Positions 14,841 through 27,037 of a stretch of DNA of 64,000 nt are shown one piece after another. Under the pieces are notes generated by a model. The model was not told where the DNA came from and did no database searches. It was given only the letters and a program-made list of their open reading frames with translations. Source of the DNA: Struthio camelus. Taxonomy: Eukaryota; Chordata; Aves; Struthioniformes; Struthionidae. The translations under genes and the position numbers were made by a program. Position 1 is the first letter of the stretch, and every line of letters starts with the position of its first letter. The stretch is from positions 3,686,068 to 3,750,067 of the forward strand of contig NC_090944.1 of the NCBI RefSeq assembly GCF_040807025.1, given 5' to 3'.

Positions 14841-15290
14841 GATCTCCTCTACACCACGGAAAAAAGGCCCAGCACCTCGAAAACATGGCCAGATCCCCTC
14901 AGCACCCCCACTACAAGCCCCGCACCTCCAAAACAATGCCCCAGATCACCTCAGCAGCCCCACCACAACGCCCAGATCCCCTCTGCACCCCCAATGCAAT
15001 GCCCAGATCCCCTCAGCACCACTATGACAAGTCCAGCACCCCCAACACAAGGCCCAGATCCCCTAAGCACCCCAACAACAAAGCCCAGCACCCCAAACAC
15101 AACGCCCAGATCCCCTCAGCACCCCCACCACAAGCCCAGCACCCCCAACACAACGCCCAGATCCCGTTCAGTACCCTCATGACAAGAATAGCACCCCCAA
15201 CACAACACCCAGCTCCACTGAGCAGCCCGAAAACAAGCCTAGCACCCCCAACACAGCACCCAGATCCCCCGACACAAGGCCCAGCACCTC

Positions 15291-18200
15291 CAACACAATG
15301 CCCAGCTCCCCTCTGCACCCCACAAAAAAAGCCCAGCCCCCGCAACACAAGCCCATCACCTCAAAAACAAGCCCAGATCCCCTCAACACTCCCACAAGCT
15401 CAACACAACAAACACACAGCCCAGATCCCCTCAGCAGCCCCATAACAAACCCAACACCTCCAATACAAGCCCCAGATCCCCTCCTCACTCACACAACACG
15501 CCCAGCACCCCCAACACAAGCCCAGATCCCCTCAGCACCACTATGACAAGTCCAGCACCTCGAAAACAAGCCCCAGATCCCCTCTGCACCCCCACCACAA
15601 GCCCAGCATCTCCAATAGAAGCCCCAGATCCCCACCGCACTCGCACAGAATGCCCAGCACCCCCAACACAAGGCCCCGATCCCCTCAGCACTCCCACAAG
15701 CCCAAAACAACAAACACACAGCCCAGATCCCCTCTGCACACCCACCACAAGCCCAGCACCTCGAAAACAATGTCCAAATACCCTCAGCACCCCCACAACA
15801 AGCCCAGCACCCCCAACACCACACCCAGATCCCAGTCAGTACCCTTATGACAAGACCAGCACCCCCAACACAACACCCAGATCCCCTCTGCACCCCCAAA
15901 ACAAGGCCAGCCCCCGCAACACAAGCCCAGCACCTCGAAAACAAGCCCAGATCCCCTTAGCAACCCCACAACAAGGCCCAGCAACTCCAACACAATGCCC
16001 AGCTCCGCTCTGCACCCCCACAGAAAGCCCAGCACCCACAACACAAGCCCAACACCTCCAGAACAAGCCCCAGATGCCCTCAGCACTCCCACAAGCCCAA
16101 CACCACAAACACACGACCCAGCTCCCCTCCGCACCCCCAACACAAGGCCCAGCACCCCCAACACAAGGCCCAGATCCCCTCAGCACTCCCAAAGGAAGGC
16201 CCAACACTCTGAAAACAAGACCTAGCTTTCATCAGAGCCCCCACGCCAAGCCCAGCTCTCCCCAATACAAGGCCCAGATCCCCTCAGCACCCTGCATGAC
16301 TAGCCCAGCACTCCCAACACAACGCCCAGATCCCCTCTGCACCCCCACAGCAAGCCCCAGATGCCCTCAGCACTCCCACAAGCTCAACACAACAAACACA
16401 CAGCCCAGATCCCCTCAGCACCCCCAACACATGGCCCAGCACCCCCAAGACAAGGCCCAGATCCCCTCAGTACCCCTATGACAAGCCCAACACTTCCAAC
16501 ACAACGCCCAGATCCCCTCAGCAACCCTATGACAAGCCCCAGATCCCCTCAGCAATCCCACAAGCTCAACACAAAACAAACACGCAGCCCAAATCCACTC
16601 AGCACCCCAAGACAAGGCCCAGACCCCTCAGTATCCCTATGACAAACCCGACACCTCCAACACAAGGCCCAGATCCCCTCTGCGCTCCCACAAGCTCAAC
16701 ACAACAAACACACAGCCCACCCAGATCCCCTCAGCACCCCCACCACAAGCCCAGCACCTCCAAAACAACACCCAGATCCCCTCAGTACCCCCACAACAAG
16801 CCGAGCTCCCCCAACACAACGCACAGATCCCCTCAGCACCCCCACGACAAGCCCAGCACCTCCAAAACAACGCCCAGATCCCCTCAGCAATCCCACCACA
16901 AGCCCCGCACCCGTAACACAATGCCCAGTTCCAATCAGCAGCCCCAGCACAAGCCCAGCACCTGTAACACTACGCCCAGATCCCCTCAGCACCCCCACAA
17001 CAAGCCCAGCACCCACAACAGAACGCCCAGATCCCTTCAGCACCCCCATAAGCCGAGCACCCACAACACAAGCCCAAGATCCCCTCCGCACCCCCATAAG
17101 CCCAGCCCCCCAATACAAGGCCCAGATCCCCTCTGCACCCGCACTACAAGCCCCGCACCACCTACACAATGCCCAGATCCCCTCAGCACCCCCACGACAA
17201 GCCCAGCACCTCCAAAACAATGTCCAGATCCCCTCCGCACCCTACCAAGCCCAGCAAACCCAAAACAAGACCCTGATCCCTTTCAGTACCCTGACAAACC
17301 CAGAAACCCCAACACAAGGGCCAGACCCCTCAGCACCCCCATAAGCCCAGCACCACCAACACAACGCCCAGATCCCCTCAGCACCCACAATACTAGGACC
17401 AGGTCCCCTCAGCACCTGCAAAACAAGGTCTAGATCCCCTCAGCACTCCCAGAACAAGCCCAGAACGCTCAACACAAGGCCCACATCCCCTCAGCACCCC
17501 CATGACAAGTTCAGCACTCCCAAAAAGAGATCCAGATCCCCTCAGCAACCTCTCACGTCAAGCCCAGTGCCCCCAACACAACGCCCAAATCTCCTCAGCA
17601 ACCCCAAAACATGGCCCAGCACCCCCAACACAAGGCCCACATCCCTTCAAGATCCGCACAAGAAAGGTCGAGATCCCCTCAGCACCCCCACAACAATCCC
17701 AGCACTCCCAATACAAGGCTCAGCACCTCCAAAACAAGGCTCAGCTCCACTGAGCAGCCCGAAAACAAGCCTAGCACCCCAAACACAACGCCCTGATCCT
17801 CTCAGCTGACCCACAACAAGCCCAGCACCCTCAACACAAGGCCCACATCCCCTCAGTACTCTCAACACAAGGCCCAGATCTCCTCAGCACCCCCACAACA
17901 ACCCCACCACTCCCAACACAAGCCTCAGTGACCCTCAGCACCCCCGCAACAAGCCCAGAACCCCCAACACAACGCCGAGATCCTCTCAGCACTCCCACCA
18001 CAAGCCCAGCACCCCCAACACAAGGCCCAGATCCCCCAAAACAAGCCCAGCAGCCCCATAAGAAAGGTCCAGATCCCCTCTGCACCCCCACGACAAGCCT
18101 AGCACTCGCAACAAAAGGCTCAGCACCTCCTGCACAACGCCCAGATCCCCTAAGCACCACCATGACAACCCCAGCACCCCCAACACAAGGCTCAGCTCCA

Positions 18201-18365
18201 CTGAGCAGCCCGAAAACAAACCTAGCACCCCCAACACAACAAGCAGATCCACTCAGCACTCCCAACACAAAGTTCAGTGACCCTCAGCACCCCCACAACA
18301 AGCCCAGAACCCCCAACACAAGGCCCAGATCCCCTGAGCAAACCTATGACAAGACCAGCTCCCCC
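15291..18365. repeat. Diverged right edge of the minisatellite array
   Basis: The same CCCAGATCCCCTCAGCACCC-type units continue, but neighbouring units differ by many substitutions and small indels, and the CCAGATCGCTGCTGCAAGC block no longer appears. The last recognisable units end near 18,365, where the sequence changes to ordinary mixed-composition DNA. Loss of homogeneity toward an edge is the usual sign of an array kept uniform by unequal exchange in its interior. There is no sign of a coding function. Confidence 0.9.
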
Positions 18366-19055
18366 AAAGGGCACGGAGGAGCTGCCCTCCCTCACTCTCT
18401 GTGTGGCTCTTGTTGCCGCAGCCTCCTTGCTTCCCCCCGGCAGACAGGGAGCTTTGGGCAGAGAGGCAGGAGGCAGGGTTAAGGGGAGGCCTTGGCTGCA
18501 GAGGTCTGCCCCTGTGGCAGGTGCTGGAATGGGGAGGGCACTAGTGTGTGCCTGTGGCCTGGGCAGATGCCCCAGGAGCAGGGGGAGGCGCAGGCCGGGG
18601 CAGAGCAGGATGCAGCCCAGAGGCAGAGAGGTGGGCATAGCTGTGCTGAGCTGTCGAGGCCAAGAAAGGATTGTGGTGGTGGTGGGGGGGTGCTGAAAAG
18701 AGGGCAACAGCAACATCTGCACTGCACAGGCAGAGCCGGATGGCTCTGTTTTGGTGAAAACGCACCTGTTCTTGTCATGGTGCAGTGATGAGCTGCAGAG
18801 CACAGCAAACAGACGCAGCAGTTTGCGCAGCAGTGTCTGGGCTCTGCCTGGGCCTTTTGTGGGCCTTGTTGGAAGTTGGGGAGGCTTTCTGGGGACCCCC
18901 GAGGAACTAGACAGTGCTTGCTGCTAGCAGGAAGGGAGAGCTAGGCAAGGACTACTGCAGGGGGCCTTGACTTAACTTCTCCTGGGAAGTCCTAGCTAGG
19001 TGGGGCTGCTGCTAAGGAGCTCTCTGGGCTGGCCTGGTCAGAGGGAGTTGGGGCT
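18366..19055. other. Unique sequence between array and retroelement-like segment
   Basis: Ordinary mixed-composition DNA with a short GTG/G-run near 18,680-18,697. Long frames exist here on both strands, but none has a recognisable domain and none matches the ferlin C2A exons that would be expected upstream of the first ferlin exon. I see no gene. Confidence 0.6.
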
Positions 19056-19059
19056 TTTG

Positions 19060-19535
19060 TTTCAGGTGGCTCCTGATTGGGTGGGTCAAGCACCCTTGTG
19101 AGTCACTGCTGGGCAGAGGCCTATATAAGAGCCAGGCCTGGAGCCCAGCTCCCAGAGTGGGGCCAGCAGAGGCAGCAGTTTGGGCAGCAGGCAAAGAAGG
19201 TGCCTCTCCCTTTTCTGCAGTGGTGTGTCCTTCCCTGGGGCATGGTCATGACATGCTGCAGAGCACATTCCCCAGTGGCTGTTGGAGGTGCTGCCTCAGC
19301 TGTGTGTGAGGCTTCAACCCAGACAGACCCTCAGACAGCAGATGCAGTCCTGCAGGTGTCAGGCTGCAGGCAGTGCCTGGGGCCTTTCTGTGAGGCCTGG
19401 GCTGACAGTCAGCTCTCCTGTGCAAGGTGTGCTGTGGTTGACCCTTTGTATTGCCAGATAAAGGAGCTGGGGGAGGAAGTGAGCAGGAAGTTAGCAGTCC
19501 CTCTTCTAACCTCAACCATTCTGTGATTCTGTGAA
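19060..19535 (+). mobile_element. Possible short CR1-family or composite retroelement with own promoter and ORF
   Basis: An inverted CCAAT box (ATTGG, 19076-19080) and a TATA box (19122-19129) precede an open frame ending at 19526. Its second half has a Cys-rich region (motifs such as CRQCLGPFC and SCARC) followed by a short Glu/Lys-rich helix-like stretch. This arrangement reminds me of N-terminal ORF1-type proteins of CR1-like elements; that is a memory of style, not an alignment. The segment ends in ATTCTGTGATTCTGTG at about 19512-19529, the octamer tail of avian CR1. The reverse transcriptase is absent, so this would be an internally deleted, non-autonomous copy. A chance tail next to a cellular promoter cannot be excluded. 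Confidence 0.4.
19076..19129 (+). promoter_or_regulatory. CCAAT/TATA promoter-like pair
   Basis: ATTGG (inverted CCAAT) lies at 19076-19080 and TATATAAG at 19122-19129, about 41 bp apart, a normal spacing for a TATA promoter. Transcription would start near 19,155. It lies just upstream of the open frame of the retroelement-like segment and about 500 bp upstream of the first ferlin exon, so it could serve either. Only the motifs support it. Confidence 0.35.
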
Positions 19536-19641
19536 ACCTCCTGTTGTCCCCTGTGTCACAGAGAACACCACTAAAAGTACAGGATACAATGAGTTCTTTC
19601 CCATGTCTTCTTCCGGAGCTGGGAAAGGAGGTTTTTTTCAG

Positions 19642-22090
<2,449 letters not shown>

Positions 22091-23649
22091 TAAGGGGAGG
22101 AAGAGGCGAGTTGAGAACTTTTCTTTCACACTTTCTTGGACCACAACTATCAGCAGAGTAGTTCCTTGAGGAGCTGAATCTCTTAGTTGAAGCCTTTGTC
22201 CCCGATGGCCTGTGGGACAGCTCTGGGACCAGGAGGAAGGACTGACAGTCACTTGAGCAGGCCTAGGCTTGCTGGAGTCCCACCGAGGCTGTGCCTCCTC
22301 CCCGTGCAGCAGGTTATGGACCTTGGCATGGCATTGTTGGGAGCGAGTCCAGCGCGGGTTTCAATGTACTGCGCTCACAAAAGCAACTGACAATTTGTTT
22401 GTTAAGTCTGAAGGCTGGCTCACGTGTGAACGACTGTTTCAGGTATTGTTCCTGTGGGAGGATGACTTTCAAAAAGCTGGTGTTTAAATGCTAGAGTGAT
22501 AAGCTATATCTCAAGTAGTTAACTGGATTTGCTGTCCATTGTGACAAGCCCAGAAAGCCCAGCTTAATCAGGGTTTGAAGCAGGCAATCTCCAACACAGT
22601 TCTCTTAATTTCCAAAGGCTTTCAGTACCTGTTTTAGCGTTCCCAATTGACGAGGCCTGGCTGGCAGTACTCCTTGGATTTCCTCTGGTAGGTTGGTGCC
22701 TGGTTGCTGTTATCTTGTTCCTCTTCTCGCTTTCCCTGAGTCATGCTGATTCGGCAGCCGTTTACTTTTCTGTCCTTGCGTGTTAGTGCAGTAGCACATT
22801 CCTAGGGATGTCTGGGACCAATGCAAATAATGATTTGTTGTTAAAGGTTTATTGTAGACCACTTATGGCGTCCACTTCTAAATCCCACGAGAGACCAGTT
22901 GCCATCAGAAGATGCAGTAGAGCAGTATGTGGAAGAGGTTTAATTATACGCATAAAAAGCCTAAAGCAAGTTGCGAGGACGACGAGGACTGAGTGTCCCT
23001 GGTTCGGGAATAGTATAATCAGAATGTAAAGAGAAGGAGGAAGGTGCAAGACAAATTACGTGCAAGACAGAGCAAGAGGTTCAGTTAATTGGCCAGAGAG
23101 TATTCGCACCTACCTTGCTGCGCTTTAAACGAGGAAGGGATTTGAGCTGGGTTTGTTAAGCTGGTGTAGCTTTGTGTGAGGGGTAGGAGGTTGCATTTGC
23201 AGCTCAGCTCCTCTGCAGTAAGTCAGTTTGTGCAGCAATCAATGCCAGGCAGTCTTGTCCTCTTCTTTAGAGAGCTCAGCTGTCTTTTATCAGCTTCCTT
23301 TTATGAGCGGTTTACCCCTTGTATTTTTTAGCAGAAGCAAGTTAAGCCAGTTAGGGCATCAGTAGCAGAGTGTCTGTTCCCGCAGCTTAGCTAAATCCGT
23401 TCAACTTTGTGCCTTACGTGCTCTTGGAGCAGAAGAGCCATCTGAACGGACAGGGCTGCTCTGATACTCCTACCTCCCATGCCATGCTGCAGCTCTCTCA
23501 GGCTTGTAGGAGCAGCCCTGTCCCTTTTGTGTGATGAAGAGAGACTACCCAGCTGCCACCCCGGCACTGAAAGCACCTTGGAGAGGAGAGCCAGGTGGAG
23601 ACACAGTTTAGGGCAGCCGAGGTGGAGGTCCATGAATCTCTCTCCCCAG

Positions 23650-25340
23650 GTCAGCATCACAGTCATTGAGGCACGGCAGCTGGTTGGGCTCAACATGGAC
23701 CCCGTGGCCCGTGTGGAGGTTGGAGATGAAAAGAAATGCACGTCCATGAAGGACTCGACTAATTGCCCTTACTACAATGAGGTGAGCTGGATTTATCCTG
23801 AGGTGCTGCTCCAGGCTCGTTGCTCCTCAAGGCCTACACTGCAGTTTGACAGCAAATGACATTTATTTGACTTTGGTGGTTTTTCTTTTTCTTCTGTTAC
23901 CTCTTGCTGGAGTAAGATGAAATCAGAAACCATGCAGAAGGAGGGATGAAACCTTGGCCCTCTGGTATTTTACAAAATGGTGACAAAGAACCAAAGCAAG
24001 ACAAAACCCCTCACTTGATCAGTTTCAAATTAAATGAGCCTGTGCCCACTTTCTCAGTTTTTCCAAGAAGTTAATGCTTTATTTTAGTTTCTCAGATCAC
24101 TGATGCTGTCAGTTGTTGGGCTGACGTGGGTCCCTCTGCAGCTGTGACGTGAACTGCAGGCTGTTCCTCTGCCCAGACATGTCTCTGTTGGTGGGATAGG
24201 GACCATAATGTTGTCCTTCAATTCAGAAGGAGCCCATGCCTGCTTCCCTGCTTTCATGCATGCTCCTTCTCTTTCAGTGCTTTGTCTTTGATTTCCATGT
24301 TCTCCCAGATGTCGTGTTCAATAAGATCATCAAGCTGTCCGTAAGTGAGCATGGTTGTGTTGCCCTTTTCAGTGGGCTTTGGTGGAAACCAACCCATTTT
24401 ACTTACTTGTTGGGATGGATTTAGACCCTTGATGATGCGAGACCTCTGGCAGGAGCGGAGGTGTTCAGTCCCTCTCTCTGAGCCCTCATGTCCTACGAGC
24501 CTCACCTCCTTTGCAGACCCCCTCCAGTCCCTCTGTCAGTGTCCTTATTGCTGCAGCCACACACCCCTCCACTCGTGTTCCCTCTGTTGCTCTGTGGCTG
24601 CTCTCTGGTATTTCCTAGCTAGGCAAAACTAAGCCTGTCTCAGGATGTCTCTTTAGGCTTGGGGAGAAGCAAGAGCTTCCTGAGGCTGCCAGTGGATTCC
24701 CTGAAGCATGAGGGTGGGTACAGCTCTTGAGGAAATTCAGAGTTGTAAATAATGAGAGCAAAACAGGCTCCAGCTCTCCCCAGAGCCGCAAAGGAAGACT
24801 AGGAAGGAGATTCATAGATTCACAGATCAAAGCAGGCTGGCTAGGAGCATCCACATCTATCCCATGCATAGTCTGGCTGTGTAATTTCTCCCAGGAAGGG
24901 AATTAAAGCATAGATTTCAAGCATCTTTGAGACACTTCCTTGAGGAGAATGTCTCAGTGTTTGGTGCCATAGTGGCTGGAACACTGCATCTTGTTTCAGA
25001 GATGGTTTTTTTTTTTTACTTTTTTTTCCTATTGAATCCAAGTGTACACTTGCTTGCAAGACTGCTAAACAAGAGCTGCCAACCACACTGTGCTTCACAC
25101 AGCACAGTGAGTGATTATATCTCCTGCCCAAACTAAGCAAGATGCATCAAATCCTTTAATGTTTGACACTGAACCGTTCTAGAAACAGCCCTACCCCTCC
25201 CAGCATGGCTGGGCACAGAAAAAGCTCTGACTTGTTGTTCTCCCTCGCTGTTCAGGTGATCCACTCAAAAAATCTCTTGCGCAGTGGGACTTTGGTAGGC
25301 TCCTTCAAGGTGGATGTTGGAACTGTTTACACCCAGCCTG
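23650..25340 (+). pseudogene. Ferlin exons 4-6: C2B domain, truncated at its end
   Basis: Exons 23650-23781, 24278-24340 and 25256-25340 encode the C2B core ([17 protein letters not shown], then CFVFDFHVLPDVVF, then [19 protein letters not shown]). The usual Tyr at the start of the second exon is Cys. All borders are canonical. The following exons, which complete C2B and encode C2C in otoferlin, are not found before 27,038. Exon 6 ends in phase 1, whereas the next recognisable exon needs phase 2, so joining them directly breaks the frame. Confidence 0.85.
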
Positions 25341-26168
25341 GTATGTCACCACAATTTGCAAGGGGTCATATAGATGCCTACCTTCACCATCAAACAAATG
25401 TCTTGGCAAGGTAGCCAGGCAGTCACTAGTTTCCTTTGGCAACACTTAGTCAACTTAATTTTAGTATCCCAGGTGCAAGCATGTCATCTAGGCTCCTTCT
25501 GCAGTCCGAAAAGAGCCCTCAGCATCTCCAGAAGATGGTATATCCCATTCTAGGATAAGGCATAATGCACACAGGTAGAATTGTCCTCAGATGTGCCATT
25601 CTCTCTCCACTGACCTCCTAAGAAGCTTAGATTAGCTTGCTTAGGCAAGATGTTGACCTTTCCGAGAGCTGAAGGTCTAGCCCTGTGTGGCTGGCCTTTA
25701 GACCAAGACAGGAAGATGCCCAGTGTGCAAAGAAAGAGAGGTTAATTAGAGCTTCTGTGAGAATGTCATGTTGCTCACTGATTTTGTAACCTAAGGGTGA
25801 TTCCAGTTGCAGCAGGATCTGCAGTGGCTTTATCCAGGGTGAATCCTGGCTCACAGTGGATGCTCAGGCTGCCTTGGGCAAACCAGAAGCATGAACCTGT
25901 TCTGCAGGGCATGCCTGTGATCCTGGCTCTTCCCCCCCTTTTCTGTGCCATGACTATTGTCTCTCCATGCCACGTCCATCCCACAGACGAATGGAAATCT
26001 GGCAGCTCTGCAAACAGCAGAGACCTCTGCCTGTTGTGAAGGCCAGGGGGGTCTATAAGAAATGCTCGCTGGCTTTCAGAATAGGGTGTTAGTGCTTTGG
26101 TTTCACTTGTGCTCGCTCATGGTGTCTGCCTGCATGCGCTGTCACACTGGAGCACCTGGCCAATGCAT
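25341..26168. other. First lacuna: no C2C exons
   Basis: Where otoferlin would have the exons for the end of C2B, C2C and the region up to the FerB domain (several hundred residues), this interval and the repeats after it up to 27,037 show no matching coding sequence. The interval holds non-repetitive DNA and, at its right side, a dispersed repeat copy and a CR1 fragment. I infer a deletion. A collapsed assembly is a possible alternative. Confidence 0.6.
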
Positions 26169-26318
26169 GCAGCCCCAACCCTCCCTGGGCAGAGGCAGGG
26201 GTTAACCCAGGCAGGGCATGCCTGGGGGCAGTTTGGGTGGGCCTTGGCTGGGAGGGGAAAGTTTCCCCCAGGCATGGCTGGCCCAGCTGTGGGCTTGGGT
26301 GGGGACTGGTCTGGTGCT
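26169..26318 (+). repeat. Unnamed G+C-rich dispersed repeat, copy A
   Basis: It contains the string AGCCCCAACCC, then GGCAGGGGTTAACCC, GGGCAGTTTGGGTGGGCC and GAAAGTTTCCCCCAGGC. The same ordered blocks occur at about 29,766, 45,148 and 52,095, with a partial copy at 48,694. It abuts the CR1 fragment that begins at about 26,320. The family is not one I recognise. Confidence 0.6.
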
Positions 26319-26319
26319 A

Positions 26320-26850
26320 GGAATCACAGAATGGTTGTGGTTGGAAGGGACCTCTGGAGATCATCTAGTCCGACCCCCACTGCTCAACCAGGGTCACCTA
26401 CAACGTTTTTCCCAGGACTGTGTCCAGATGCTTTTGAATATCTCCAAGGAAGGAGACTCTGCAGTCTGTCTGGGCAACCTGTTCCCGTGCTCTGTCACCC
26501 TCACAGTCAACAAGTTTTTCTTCCTATTCATATGGAACTTCCTGTGCTTCAGTTTGTGCCCGTTGCCTCTCGTCCTGTCGCTGGGCACCACGCAGAAGAG
26601 TCTGGCCTCCTCCTCTTGACGCCCTCCCTTCAGATACTTGTCCACATTGATGAGATTCCCCCTCAATTTTTTCTTCTGCAGGCTGAAGAGTCCCAGCTCC
26701 CTCAGCCTTTCCTCCTAGGGGAGATGCTCCAGTCCCTTCATCATCGTAGTGGCCCTTTGCTGGACTCACTCCAGGAGCTCCATGTCTCTCTTGTATTGGG
26801 GAGCCCAGACGTGGACACAGTACTCCAGATGCGGAAGGGTGCTAGGAGAG
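26320..26850 (-). mobile_element. CR1 LINE 3' fragment, minus strand
   Basis: The left end reads GAATCACAGAATGG, the reverse complement of a CR1 3' terminus, followed by the typical GGAAGGGACCTCTGGAGATC. On the minus strand it encodes the end of the reverse transcriptase ORF (LPHLEYCVHVWAPQYKRDME, then [11 protein letters not shown], then [19 protein letters not shown]), with frame breaks. It lies in the interval where the C2C exons are missing. Confidence 0.9.
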
Positions 26851-27037
26851 ATGGAGTCTCTGTCCTTGAACGTGCAATTCATATATGCTACTCCCAGCGC
26901 CTTTCCTCTTGGCCTGACTTCATGTATATCCATTTCCCCATCCCAGCGCTCTGACATGCTGGGGGAGGTGGGGGGCAATGGCCATTCCTGGCTGGGAGTG
27001 GTCCTACCACAGAACATCCTTCTGCTTCCTGTTGCAG

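Larger units (their letters stand above)
1..15290. repeat. Homogenised higher-order minisatellite array
   Basis: The basic unit is about 51 bp (for example, successive CCCAGATCCC starts at 1512 and 1563). It is made of a ~30-bp and a ~21-bp half that both contain CAGCACCCCCA. A distinctive block containing CCAGATCGCTGCTGCAAGC recurs just after 412, 2004, 3451, 5043, 6491, 7908, 9356, 11635 and 13165, giving spacings of 1592, 1447, 1592, 1448, 1417, 1448, 2279 and 1530 bp. The first two spacings add to 3,039 bp, and 412 to 3451 and 2004 to 5043 both equal exactly that, so the array was partly amplified as a dimer. The + strand is mostly C and A, with very little T. This scarcity leaves long open frames on both strands, but none spans a whole higher-order unit and the unit lengths are not multiples of three, so I do not call them genes. 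The left edge is outside the window. Confidence 0.95.

Noticed and set aside
412..16481. Long + strand open frames rich in Pro, Ser, Thr, His and Gln (up to ~340 residues), resembling mucin tandem repeats
   Set aside because: The array has few T bases, so stops are rare in every frame on both strands. No single frame crosses a whole higher-order unit, and unit lengths (1592, 1447) are not multiples of three.
55..18268. Minus-strand Gly/Trp/Cys-rich open frames in the array
   Set aside because: They are the complement of the same repeats, start and stop at the same places in each unit and lack any domain.
1..18365. CRISPR array
   Set aside because: The units are tandem with no unique spacers between them, and the rest of the window is eukaryotic.
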